DNA of 64,000 bases from NCBI RefSeq assembly GCF_005406125.1, contig NZ_BIXZ01000001.1, positions 1 through 64,000 of the forward strand. The letters are read 5' to 3'. This DNA is from Haloarcula mannanilytica. Its GTDB lineage: Archaea > Halobacteriota > Halobacteria > Halobacteriales > Haloarculaceae. A program made the position numbers and the translations under genes. The notes under the pieces are model-generated. The model had not been told where the DNA came from. It searched no databases and worked only from the letters and a program-made list of their open reading frames with translations. Below, one piece after another: positions 26,579-36,400 of the stretch. Position 1 is the stretch's first letter, and every line of letters begins with the position of its first letter.

Positions 26579-26770
26579 TGAGAGCGGTACGTCGAGCCAG
26601 TCAGAAATGACGGTTCTGAGGGCTATTTGAACTCTGTGTGGAACGCGGGAAGAGTGAGGCATAATTCGCATATAGTATTCTGAACTACAACGAAAGAGCA
26701 TAATTTGTGTCATGTTTTCATTTAGAGTACCTATATTCATGTACTACCCTCACATAGAGTGGGTACGTGC

Positions 26771-27952
26771 ATGAGAGATCTGGAGATCGAAGATGCTGCG
26801 CCCGGAAAACTCGTCTCATATGGGAGAGAGTCATACTATCGGCCAGACCCACTTCCGCCTTCGCGTGACCTCACATTAGAGACGGAGTTTTACGACGTGC
26901 TTGCTGAGGCAACATTCTGGCTTGGCAAACTCAGCGGTATTAGTCTCGAAATCGACTTCCCACCCGTCCTCTATACGTCTCTCCTCCGGAAAGAAGCGAT
27001 GGAATCCGCTGAAATCGAAGGTGCCGATATCGACTACAACGCGCTCTATAGCCTCGAAACCCGTAATCTCGATGAGGCTACAGAGGAGTCTGCTATTGAT
27101 GCGACCACAAGTGTGTCGGAGACAAAAGACACCCAAGAGGTTCTCAACTACGAGCAGGCTATCGAAGAGGGTATTGAAACACTTGACAGCGGCGGTGAGA
27201 TCTCTGTTACACTCCTTCACGATCTTCACAAAACGCTACTCACGGACGTTCCAGCGGACCGGATCGAGACTGACACAATTGGTGCATACAAGACTGTCCC
27301 CAACCATCTGGGAGACTTCTTACCACCGGTTCCGGGTGAGGTCGACGGACTGATGGATGCACTCGTCACGTACTATCGAACTGGCGGAAGCTATCATCCG
27401 CTCGTGGATATCGCGCTGTTCCACTACCAGTTTGAAACGATCCACCCATATGGAGACGGGAACGGACGGCTCGGTCGGCTGCTCATCACGCTCCAACTAT
27501 ACGATGCTGGGTTGCTCGAACGGCCCAACCTCTACCTCAGCGAGTATTTCAACCGGAACAAAGCCACGTATGTTGACCGCATGGACGGGGTTCGAGCGCA
27601 CGGTGACTGGGAAGCCTGGCTCTCGTTTTTCATTGAGGGTGTGGCACAGCAAGCTGAAGAGTCCGTTGACCGGACGTTGGCATTGGACGAACTGCGACGT
27701 CGCTACGAGGATGAATACGGTGGCGTCCAATATGCGAAACATCGCCTGGCGTGCAGGCTTTTCGACCGCCCGTACGTGACAACAAAAACGGTCGCTGAGA
27801 TGCTCGATATAGAGCGTTCAACTGCCTACCGTGCTATTGACGATCTCGAAGCCGACGGAGTCCTAGAAGAGGTCACCGGCAAACAGCGCAACAAAGAATA
27901 CCGGGCAAAGGAAATCTTCGATATCTTGGAGCGGCCGCCGCAGACTTACTGA
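26771..27952 (+). CDS. Fic-family protein with C-terminal winged helix
   Basis: The 393-residue protein contains the Fic core motif HPYGDGNGRLGR (residues 225-236), whose His is the base for AMP or nucleotide transfer to a target hydroxyl. An N-terminal segment SAEIEG (79-84) matches the inhibitory helix motif, whose Glu blocks ATP binding, so activity is probably autoinhibited (class II Fic). A C-terminal winged-helix region (TTKTVAEMLDIERSTAYRAIDDL) suggests DNA binding. The ATG at 26771 is preferred to a GTG at 26759. Fic proteins with this arrangement are widespread; the target is unknown. Confidence 0.85.
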   Translation: MRDLEIEDAAPGKLVSYGRESYYRPDPLPPSRDLTLETEFYDVLAEATFWLGKLSGISLEIDFPPVLYTSLLRKEAMESAEIEGADIDYNALYSLETRNLDEATEESAIDATTSVSETKDTQEVLNYEQAIEEGIETLDSGGEISVTLLHDLHKTLLTDVPADRIETDTIGAYKTVPNHLGDFLPPVPGEVDGLMDALVTYYRTGGSYHPLVDIALFHYQFETIHPYGDGNGRLGRLLITLQLYDAGLLERPNLYLSEYFNRNKATYVDRMDGVRAHGDWEAWLSFFIEGVAQQAEESVDRTLALDELRRRYEDEYGGVQYAKHRLACRLFDRPYVTTKTVAEMLDIERSTAYRAIDDLEADGVLEEVTGKQRNKEYRAKEIFDILERPPQTY

Positions 27953-28034
27953 ATGTAGAGGTGCTTAATTGGCCTTACATTCTCCTACGGCCAAGATAGC
28001 GAATATAGGACTCTGCAGGCTCTATTTGGAGCGT

Positions 28035-28060
28035 CTAACCGGCCATCTTCTCCCGGTTAG
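28035..28060. repeat. Inverted repeat downstream of the Fic gene
   Basis: CTAACCGG (28035-28042) and CCGGTTAG (28053-28060) form an 8-bp stem with a 10-base loop. It lies 80 bp after the Fic stop. The rest of 27953-28377 shows no convincing gene; one plus-strand frame from about 28136 is open but unrecognised. It may act as a terminator hairpin or operator. Confidence 0.4.
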
Positions 28061-28377
28061 TGAGCCCGAATTCAGGGGTTCGAAAACGGTCGCGGGGCCG
28101 CGATTCGTAGCCCACGAGGGAAGCAAATTCATGAAGTGTCTGTAAAGCGCGTCGGTCAACTCAATGCCGCACGGAGCGTACAGACATTGGTGCCCCATCA
28201 GCAACACGTAACGGACGTAGCGGACGAGATCATCGAAGCGAGCGACAAGTCCGATACTGATTCAGCATCAATTCGGTCGTGGCTGCGCGCACAGCGTAGC
28301 GAGCACGGAGCGGTGGGTGGGGAGGTGGGGTCTGGGCCGGTCCGGCACGGAATAAAAAAGAGAGCTGGCTCAGCCCG

Positions 28378-29226
28378 CTATTCCCACCACCGACCGCGTT
28401 CGGGGAAATGGATGGACGACCAGCCAGTCACAGCCAGCGAGGCGCGTCCCTCGTACCAGCTCACCGAGGCCCCGTGGATCCGCACATGCTCGCCTTCTTC
28501 GATCCATGGCGCCGCCGAAGCTTTCCAGATAGTCACTCGTATCCGTTCATTGTCGTCCTCAATGAGCCCAACTTGAGCGATACTCGAATGTGATGGATCC
28601 CACAGTTGTTCTACCCGACCTTCGACACTCACCTCGCCACGATTGACTTCTCCAACCTTCGCTATCGGGATCACCGTCCCGGCTGCCGTTTCGAGTTCGT
28701 CGTAGACGTCGACGACTGCGTCGGTCATGTCACGACCATCAACCAGCCGCTCGGCCAGCCGGCAACTGATTGCCGCTCGCGTCCAGCCGTCGAGTTTCTC
28801 CGCCAACCGCGCCGCCTGCTTGTTGACCGCCGCGAGGTCTTCCTGCGATAGCATCGTCCGAGGGTCCGCCCTGTCTGGATCCCGCCAACCGTCCACGCTC
28901 GCTGCGCGCTTGTCGAACCGCTCTCGTGCCTGCTGTCTCGCTTCCTGCACTGCATGTCGCGACCCGGCTTCCCGCGTTGGGATCTGCTCGCCGACTCTCG
29001 CCCGAGTTCGTGCAATCTCGATGTCCCGCGCCATCGCTTCCTCTTCCTGCTCAAGGGTCATGCTTGCCCGGCAACTGTCCGGGTGATTCGTATCGACTTT
29101 CCCCTGAATCTCCTGTTCGACCGACCGCCGTAGCTCGGGTGTCTCCTCAACGACCCAACCGCGCTTCTCATCTTTTCGCTTCTGTTCGACCGTACGCTTA
29201 TCACGAATGACCTTCTTACCTGACAT
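28378..29226 (-). CDS. OB-fold single-stranded DNA-binding protein (RPA-like)
   Basis: The 282-residue protein has a long basic and helical N-terminal half (KKVIRDKRTVEQKRKDEKRG, then repeated Arg/Glu-rich helices). The C-terminal 100 residues resemble an OB fold: VEGRVEQLWDPSHSSIAQVG, RVTIWKASAAPWIEEGEHVR, ASLAVTGWSSI. Related proteins occur on haloarchaeal plasmids, where they probably bind ssDNA during replication or transfer. The GC-rich region just upstream (29227-29857) contains strong inverted repeats. Function inferred from fold only. Confidence 0.65.
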   Translation of the reverse strand: MSGKKVIRDKRTVEQKRKDEKRGWVVEETPELRRSVEQEIQGKVDTNHPDSCRASMTLEQEEEAMARDIEIARTRARVGEQIPTREAGSRHAVQEARQQARERFDKRAASVDGWRDPDRADPRTMLSQEDLAAVNKQAARLAEKLDGWTRAAISCRLAERLVDGRDMTDAVVDVYDELETAAGTVIPIAKVGEVNRGEVSVEGRVEQLWDPSHSSIAQVGLIEDDNERIRVTIWKASAAPWIEEGEHVRIHGASVSWYEGRASLAVTGWSSIHFPERGRWWE

Positions 29227-29857
29227 TGGAACTCACAGGTTCCTGAAGGCGCTCACGCGCCGACGCCGCGATGCGCCCACATCGCGGTTTGCTACGGACA
29301 CCGACCGACCAGCCACGCCTGCGCTCTCGCTCGCGCCTTCGCGAGCGCCCTGGGGGGCGCGAGCGAGAGCGCTTTCGTGCGATGACAAAACCAGCCCCAC
29401 GCGCCGGCAGGCCGCCCGGAGCGAGCGGCCAGCGGGATTAGCTTGCTCGTGTCCGGCCCGGAGAGCGGGGCCGTGTCCAGTGTGACTGTCGACGAGCACT
29501 CGCGCCGTCAGGTGGCGCGAGGGCGCAGTCGGCACCAAACACTGGAACGCGAAAGCCCGCGAGGGGCGCAACCGACAAGCTAACCCGCTGGCGTCGAAGG
29601 CACATCCATTTTAGCCCGGAACGGGGAGCTTGCTCGCCGCAGGCCCGGAATGGTCAGTCGCGAGCGTCGCGAGACGCGACCGTCGTGAGCGGGGAGGAAC
29701 GACCCGCGAGCAGGGAGCGACTCGCTGCGAACGGGGAACGGAGTGACCCGTGAGCACGCGGAGGGCGGCCTAGGCGAGCGGGGCGGGCCGGTATAACCAG
29801 CAGAGCCATCGGCCACCGAAGCAGAGTCCAGTTCGTCATTCGGGGCCGTTTACACGC
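29227..29857. other. GC-rich non-coding block
   Basis: This 630-bp block between the OB-fold gene and the DoxX gene is extremely GC-rich, with repeated GCGAG/CTCGC words on both strands. The open frames seen are short or symmetrical on both strands and have no family resemblance, as expected of GC-rich non-coding DNA. It resembles structured regions near plasmid origins or transfer origins, but no iteron array or nick site was recognised. Confidence 0.5.
29321..29372. repeat. Perfect 16-bp inverted repeat
   Basis: Arms GCGCTCTCGCTCGCGC (29321-29336) and GCGCGAGCGAGAGCGC (29357-29372) are exactly complementary, with a 20-base spacer. They could form a very stable cruciform or RNA hairpin. Confidence 0.65.
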
Positions 29858-30250
29858 TCAGTCAGTATACCAGTACGCCCAGAGGATCAACACGCCCTGC
29901 AGGGGCAATCGGGCCCAGCGGGCCAGTACAGAGGGATCGCCGCCGCCCGGGGCCCCCTCGATAGTAACCATGGAAACAGCCATATAGACGTTCGCAGGAA
30001 AGATCGCGACAAGCAACGCGATTGTTGCCCATGCGGCGTACGAACGCGTCTGTGGTACCAGTAGGCCGAGTCCGACAGCAATCTCGGCGACACCCGAGAG
30101 ATACACCAGCGCAAGCGGTGCGGGCAATACTGGCGGCACGATCTGGACGTACAGGCCCGGCACGACAAAATGCAAGCTCCCCGCGACGACATACAGAAGC
30201 GCCATTACGTAGAGCAACGGCCGTTTCAACTGCTTCAAGCCAACACGCAT
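29858..30250 (-). CDS. DoxX-family membrane protein
   Basis: The 130-residue protein has four membrane helices with the DoxX-like pattern: VMALLYVVAGSLHFVVPGLY at the N-terminus, then AEIAVGLGLLVPQTRSYAAW and a C-terminal helix. DoxX proteins are small inner-membrane proteins; some are subunits of quinol oxidases, others affect redox homeostasis. The next gene encodes an aldo/keto reductase on the other strand, starting 119 bp away. A functional link is not shown. Confidence 0.75.
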   Translation of the reverse strand: MRVGLKQLKRPLLYVMALLYVVAGSLHFVVPGLYVQIVPPVLPAPLALVYLSGVAEIAVGLGLLVPQTRSYAAWATIALLVAIFPANVYMAVSMVTIEGAPGGGDPSVLARWARLPLQGVLILWAYWYTD

Positions 30251-30368
30251 CTATCATCGGCTACGGCGACCAGCGGAAAGCCAGTTGGGATGTAATTTCC
30301 AGTGTCGAATACAGACTCGTCACGCTCATCAGCACAGGAGCTTTTTTCCAGTCGGTCCAAGCCCTCAC

Positions 30369-31181
30369 ATGGAATACGTCACCACGGAGCAGACACGGGT
30401 TCCAGCACTCGGATTAGGGACTTACCGCCTGCGTGGCCAGACCTGCACCGAGGCGGTTGCCCAGGCACTGGAGATGGGGTATCGTCATATCGATACGGCC
30501 GAGTACTACGAGAACCAGGCCGCGATCGGCCAGGCACTCGCAGACACGGCTGTCAGCAGAGACGAGCTGTTCATCACAACCAAGGTCTGGCGAACCAACC
30601 TGGGCTACGAGGATACCAAACAGGTCGCCAGAGCGAGTCGTGAAAAGCTCGGTCTCGACACGATCGATTTACTCTTGATTCACTGGCCGAGTCGATCCGT
30701 CCCCATTGAGGAGACGATCAGAGCAATGAACGAACTCCAGAGCGATGGAGTGGTTCGACACATCGGCGTGAGCAACTTTTCGGTTGAGCAACTCACGAAT
30801 GCACGCGAAGCCTCTGAGACACCGATCTGTACGAACCAGGTCGAGTACAACCCCTACACCGACCAGTCCGACGTACTCGAATACTGCATCGATCACGACA
30901 TCATGCTCACGGCGTACAGTCCGTTAGCAAAAGGCCGCATCAACGACGACACTACATTGGAGACGATCAGTGACCGGTATGGGAAATCACCAGCACAGGT
31001 GGCGCTTCGCTGGCTCGTCCAGCAACAACAGGTCGCTGCGATACCGAAGGCAGCCAGCCGTGCCCATCTGCAATCCAATCTCTCGATCTTTGATTTCGAG
31101 TTGACTGACGAGGAAATGGCACAAATCTTCGACCTGCAGGGTGGACTGATAGACCGGGTACGGTCGATGTTGGGACTGTAG
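30369..31181 (+). CDS. Aldo/keto reductase
   Basis: The 270-residue protein has the hallmark residues of the AKR superfamily: DTAEYYENQ (catalytic Asp and Tyr), TTKVW (Lys), DLLLIHWPS (His), and cofactor-binding segments GVSNFS near the middle and IPKAASRAHLQSN near the end. It should reduce carbonyl compounds with NADPH. The ATG at 30369 starts the family-like sequence (MEYVTTEQT) and follows a short untranslated region; the open frame extends back to 30285 without family resemblance. Substrate unknown. Confidence 0.85.
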   Translation: MEYVTTEQTRVPALGLGTYRLRGQTCTEAVAQALEMGYRHIDTAEYYENQAAIGQALADTAVSRDELFITTKVWRTNLGYEDTKQVARASREKLGLDTIDLLLIHWPSRSVPIEETIRAMNELQSDGVVRHIGVSNFSVEQLTNAREASETPICTNQVEYNPYTDQSDVLEYCIDHDIMLTAYSPLAKGRINDDTTLETISDRYGKSPAQVALRWLVQQQQVAAIPKAASRAHLQSNLSIFDFELTDEEMAQIFDLQGGLIDRVRSMLGL

Positions 31182-31317
31182 TCAGTAGATTTGAACATAC
31201 GATCCAGCGGATTCCCATATTTTTGTAGTAGCGTATCAGTGATCGAGCCGTGCGGCCGACAGTCTGGTGTTGCAAAAGACCGAAGTTATTTATATTCAGT
31301 TCGTAAATATACAACAA

Positions 31318-32238
31318 GTGTACACCGAAGCGGAGCTTCGGGCGCTCGAAGCCCTTCAGGGTGAGTTGACGGTTTCGGGACTCGCCGAGGAGTTAAACCG
31401 GAGTCGCAGTTACGTGTCCGAACTTGTTGATCGGATGGAGTCAAAGGGGTTGGTTCACACCAGCCGTGAGGGAAAACAGAAGCGGATCAATCGCTCAGAC
31501 GCACGAGCCATCGAACTTTTCGACAGTTTCGTCCAACAGTATACTCACATCCCGTTTCCCGAACTGCTCGGCGGCGCGACGCTACGTATTCTGTACTACC
31601 TGCAGTCGCCGGCGACTGCCGCCCAACTCGCGGAGCGAGTCGACGTTCACCGGAGTACGGTACATCGGTCGCTCTCCCCGCTGGAGCACCGCGGGATGAT
31701 CTACAAGTCGGACGGAAAATACAGGCTCAACGATGAATTCGAGGAGCTGTCAACGCTAGCCCGCGAGTTTGCACACCTGCGGCACAGACACCGCGCCGAA
31801 GGCCATGCGGAGTCGTTCACGCTTCTCTGGGAATCGCTGGATGAATTTCTTGTCCAGACACGCACCGTGATTGACGAAGACATGTTCCATCTGACTGGGC
31901 CGGAACTGTTCCAAGCGTACGATCTCCCGTTGATGGCTCGCCAGCGCCGATATTACCTGTACTCGGAGTCAGTTGATGACGTATCGCCGGCGGAACTGTG
32001 TTGTCATATGCTCGTGATTGATGACGGAACGCGCTCGCAGTCCTACTGTCTCCTCTTGATCAGCGAGACAGCAATCGACCGCGACGAGTTGCTCGAAGCC
32101 GCCCGAAAGTACGAGGTCGGCGAACGAGTATCGAACCTGCTTGAATACCTCGATACCGAGGGCGAGAGTCGGTCGGGACACCTCCCGCGATGGAAAGAGT
32201 TCCGTGACCTCGCCGACGACTACGGGGTGACAGTATGA
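31318..32238 (+). CDS. HTH regulator coupled to a nucleotidyltransferase-like gene
   Basis: The 306-residue protein contains two winged-helix domains: TVSGLAEELNRSRSYVSELV (about residues 17-37) and TAAQLAERVDVHRSTVHRSL (about 99-118). The C-terminal half is a separate alpha/beta domain ending at DDYGVTV. The GTG at 31318 is chosen because it begins the family-like sequence and lies about 26 bp after a TATA-like TTATTTATA, fitting a leaderless transcript. Its stop overlaps the ATG of the nucleotidyltransferase-like gene, so the pair resembles AbiEi/AbiEii-type antitoxin/toxin organisation; this is inference. Confidence 0.6.
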   Translation: MYTEAELRALEALQGELTVSGLAEELNRSRSYVSELVDRMESKGLVHTSREGKQKRINRSDARAIELFDSFVQQYTHIPFPELLGGATLRILYYLQSPATAAQLAERVDVHRSTVHRSLSPLEHRGMIYKSDGKYRLNDEFEELSTLAREFAHLRHRHRAEGHAESFTLLWESLDEFLVQTRTVIDEDMFHLTGPELFQAYDLPLMARQRRYYLYSESVDDVSPAELCCHMLVIDDGTRSQSYCLLLISETAIDRDELLEAARKYEVGERVSNLLEYLDTEGESRSGHLPRWKEFRDLADDYGVTV

Positions 32239-33047
32239 GGCGGCGGTTCGACAGCGAGTACATCGAGTCTGAACTCCGGCGCGTCGGCAGGCAGCTCGAA
32301 ACCGATTTGACCGTCTATTTGATCGGCGGCGGCGCGATGGCGTTCCGCGGTCTCAAGGAGACGACCAAAGACATCGATCTCATTGTTTCTGACGGCGACG
32401 ATCTCCGAGTACTACAGTCGATCTTGCTGGGTAATGGGTACGACATCGTCAAAGAACCCGGAAAGGAGTACGACGACCTCGGAGCACAGCGGATCCTTGA
32501 GAACGACGATGGCTGTCGCATCGACATCTTCAACCGACAGGTGATCGACAAGCTCGTCCTCTCTGAGGGGATGCACCGGCGTAGTGAAACCTATCTCGAC
32601 GCCGGTGGGCTGTCGGTCGCGCTGGTCAGTGCCGAGGACATCTTCCTGTTCAAGTCGGTCGCCGGGCGAACAGACGACATCGAGGACATGTTCTCGCTCG
32701 TGCAGACCGAACTCGATTTCGACGTTATCGAGGACGAGTTGGAGCACCAGATCGACCTGCTGGGACAGGAGCTGTTCGTCACGCATGTGAACGAGGCACT
32801 GTTTGAACTCGCAGACCGGCACAACATCTGGACACCGTTAGCCGAGCGGGTCTCCGAAATCACCGAACGTGTGTACCGGGAACTCGAAGTGTTACAGGCC
32901 TTCGACGAGTCAATCTCCTGGTCAGAGTTGGAAGCCGCAGTCGATCTCTCTCCCGAGGGTGTCGACGAAGCTATCGAACATCTCCTCGAGAAGGATGTCG
33001 TCGCGGTCGAAGACGGTGTGATAGTCCGGAAATCAACAAATCCGTAA
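32235..33047 (+). CDS. Nucleotidyltransferase-fold protein, candidate AbiEii-like toxin
   Basis: The 270-residue protein carries a nucleotidyltransferase-like motif, LIGGGAMAFRGLKETTKDID (Gly-rich turn and DxD, about residues 31-50), with a third acidic residue likely in CRIDIFNRQVID. The middle is helical and the C-terminus contains a winged-helix segment (ISWSELEAAVDLSPEGVDEA). It matches haloarchaeal DUF6036-like proteins related to AbiEii/MNT toxins, which modify tRNA or partner proteins by nucleotide transfer. It overlaps the upstream regulator by 4 bp. Toxin activity is inferred. Confidence 0.6.
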   Translation: MRRRFDSEYIESELRRVGRQLETDLTVYLIGGGAMAFRGLKETTKDIDLIVSDGDDLRVLQSILLGNGYDIVKEPGKEYDDLGAQRILENDDGCRIDIFNRQVIDKLVLSEGMHRRSETYLDAGGLSVALVSAEDIFLFKSVAGRTDDIEDMFSLVQTELDFDVIEDELEHQIDLLGQELFVTHVNEALFELADRHNIWTPLAERVSEITERVYRELEVLQAFDESISWSELEAAVDLSPEGVDEAIEHLLEKDVVAVEDGVIVRKSTNP

Positions 33048-33464
33048 CGTTGGCAGCCGTTTTTGATTGCGCTTCCACGGTTGAAAGAGCCATCTCTGGA
33101 AGCAAAAATATTCAGTGAGTAAAAGAGAGATATTGCTCTATTCGTCTCGACGAACGGACCGGGGCATTCTGGAACGAACAGCTGTCCATTGTGGAACCAA
33201 AGAGGGTGGTTCTTCAGATAAGCAAGGCGAGTGCCTTGGGGCCGTCCGAAAGCTGCGATTTCTCTACAGGACCACTGAGTCAGGTTCTCACAGATCTCGC
33301 TGGACGGGACTGGAAGGACAGCGAATTCCGGGCCGACGGTGAGAACGGGGCTTTCGGGCGGTCTGAATCTCTCTCCAACGAGGAACCGTCCCAGAGCACC
33401 ACTCAATCTGCAACTCTCGCTTAATTCCACACCTTTATACTGGATTATATACACGTAAATTACA
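33048..33464. other. Intergenic spacer with promoter of the coupling-ATPase gene
   Basis: No gene with family resemblance was found; the open frames on both strands are unrelated to known proteins. At the right end TTTATAC (33434-33440) lies about 28 bp before the ATG at 33465, a good leaderless promoter, and a second AT-rich box (TTATAT) follows it. Confidence 0.5.
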
Positions 33465-36400
33465 ATGGAAGCAGACGATGAATTACCGGTTCCGGTCGAC
33501 GAAACCCGGCAGTACATCCGCGTCACACCAACGGATGCGCCACTCGATCCACACACGGTCGAAGCGCAGTTCGAGCGCCTCCATCAGCTCAAGTCCCAGG
33601 AGATCGACTCGAAACTCTGGGGACTTCTGGAAGCACCACCGCCAACGGTCGAAGTCTACCTCGTCGCACCCCAGGAAGATACTCAGACGATTCAGTACTA
33701 TTTCGGGATCGACACACCAGATCTACACGAATCCCTGGAACGCGTCCTTCGGACAGTGTTTCCGGACAGCTACGAGTTCCAAACGGTCCAGTGGGCGCCG
33801 ACACTCGTCCCCGACCAGCCGGCGACTGGCGTCCAGTTCGAGGGCCGACCGGACATGAAACAGGACTGGCAGACACGACTCACACCACTCGAAACGTTCC
33901 ACCAAGACAGCGATCATGTCCGAACCCCGCTCGCAACCGTCGTTGAGGCGTTCGCAGCCACAGAGGGGCCGGCACTGCTCCAGATGCTCATCCGTCCCAA
34001 GTCGGACTGGACAGTCGAGCGGGATATGTACAAACACGCCCTGGAGGAAGGGAAGGAAACCTGGGTTGGCAAGCTCATCGGCGCACTGCTTGGGCCGTCC
34101 GACCTGGACCAGCCCGACAGACCGATTCCAGTCGCTGACCGCGCTCGCCTGGAGGAACTCGACGAACGAAACCCACGACGCTCGTTCGAGCTCAACATTC
34201 GCGGCCTCCTGTTCGACGAGCGCGACAGACACGTCGCCGACGACCTCGCGACGGCCTTCTCGGAAGTCAGTCACTCCTGTTACGAACTTAGCGGCACGGT
34301 CCACAGAGACACAGACGCACAGGCACTCAGAACCAAAGTCTGTAACCGGGAGTTCGACCCCGCAGACTACGAAACGCTCGACACCTACCTCCCACTCACC
34401 TCTCCCACCAGCCCGGGTATCGTCGTCGACGCGAGCGAACTCGGGAGTCTCTGTCTGCTCGATGGGAGTGCGCTCCCGGCCGAAGCACGGCGACAACTCG
34501 CGACGACGCCAGGCGAGCGACAGGGACTCCCGCTGCCGCCGCCAGAACAACTTCAGACGTATCGAGGACCAGGATTCACGATCGGCAACCCGATATCACA
34601 GGACGGGACGGTCCAGCCCGACCCGATATCGCTGCCGCCGTCACTCCAGCCACTCCACATCGGCTTGATCGGCAAGACCGGCTCGGGGAAATCCACGAGT
34701 GGCACGAATGCCCTCTGTCGAAATCACGCGGCAACCGATGGCGCGAGCATCATCATCGAGCCAAAGGGTGACGGGATGGTTCGGTCGTATTTGCGCGCCC
34801 ACTACGCGACCTACGGGACACTCGAGAACGTCCTGTACTTCGACTGTTCGAAGGTCGTCCCAGCGTTCTCGTTTTTCGACATCCGTGATGACCTCGATGC
34901 GGGCGTGGCCCGAACCACGGCCGTCGAGGAGACGGCTGATCATTACCTCGAAATCCTCGCCGGGATCATGGGCCCCGACCGATTCCAGCAGGCTGTCCGC
35001 TCGCCCGACATCATCCGCTATCTCGTCAAAGCGCTGTTCGACCCGGTCAACGGCGATGACGCGTTCTCCCACCGCGACCTGCATTCGGCGGTCCGACAGA
35101 TGCACGAACGCCAGTCCGCTCCGGCCGTCTCCGATGACGACCTCGAACGGATGCTCGCCGGCGTCGTTGCCAACAGAGCCCGCTCGTTCGACGAGATCAT
35201 GCAAGGGGTCGCGAACCGCCTCGAGAAGATTCCGATGGATCGCCGCCTCGCTCGTGTGTTCAATCACGTCCCACAGGAGGGTGATCCCCACTTCGATCTC
35301 GAGGACTATCTCGACGAAGATACCGTTATTATCTTCGATACGAGCGGGTTGCGAAGCGACGCCCGACAGGCAATGACTCGTGTTATTCTCTCGAACCTTT
35401 GGACCGCACTGCGGCGACGTGCGAAACGATCGCCCGATGCTGATTCATATAACTTAGTTAATGTATACCTCGAAGAAGCAGCGACTGTGGCATCATCAGA
35501 TATCCTACAGGAATTGCTCGCCCAGTCCCGTAGTTTCGGCTGTTCGATCACGCTGGCGATGCAGTTCCCGGAGCAACTCCGGGCCGCTGATGAGAACGCC
35601 TACCGGGAGTTGTTGAACAACGTCTCGACATATGTGATCGGGAACGTCCCCATCGACCGTCGGTTGGCTGAACGGCTAGCGACCACGGACCTGTCAGCTG
35701 ACGAGATTGGTGCCGTCCTCCGTGCCATCCGGCGTGGGGAGTGGCTGGCCCGGCTTCCGGCCGACTTCGGCCAACCCGAGCCACGTCCGTTTCGGGTGGA
35801 GTCACTTCCCCTGCCGCCAGGCCATCCCGACAGCCCCGGTGAGACGGTTGCGAGCGAGACCGTCGACGACCTCGAGCGCTCGGTCGCCGAGCGAACACGC
35901 GAGCAAGCCGGGCTGACACTCGGGACGCCGAGTACACCCGACGAGGACGAAACCGATGACGGGGCGGCGTCGCCGACTGCCGACCGACTCGACAGCGTCT
36001 TGCCGAGGACGAACCGGCTCCCCCCGACAGTGCGGTATGACGGTACGGTCCATGCGCTGTGCTGTACGGGCTGTGAAAACCGGTATGACACGGGTATTGA
36101 AGGGATGAAACGTGCGATTTCCTGCTGTTCATCTCTTGATGCCGTCGACCGCGATGACGTTCCCATCTGTTCGATTCAGCTCAAACTCACGCCCGACGAG
36201 CGCGACGCCTCCGAATGGTCGGACACGCAACTACTGTTCCTCCAAGCCGTGTACAACGCCCAGCAACTCCGATACGTCCCGCTCGAATACGACTTGCTGT
36301 CCGATTCGATGCTCCGGCTCCAGGAGTACGTCGATATCGACAGTGAAGCCATTCAGGATCTACGTGACGCTAGCCTGCTCTCCCACGATACAGATCATCC

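Noticed and set aside
28136-28576. Plus-strand open frame before the OB-fold gene
   Set aside because: Its second half is antisense to the OB-fold gene and the first half is unrecognised; a remnant is possible but not supported.
32591-33556. Minus-strand 321-residue open frame
   Set aside because: It runs across the 3' end of the nucleotidyltransferase gene, an intergenic spacer and the start of the coupling ATPase; no family resemblance.
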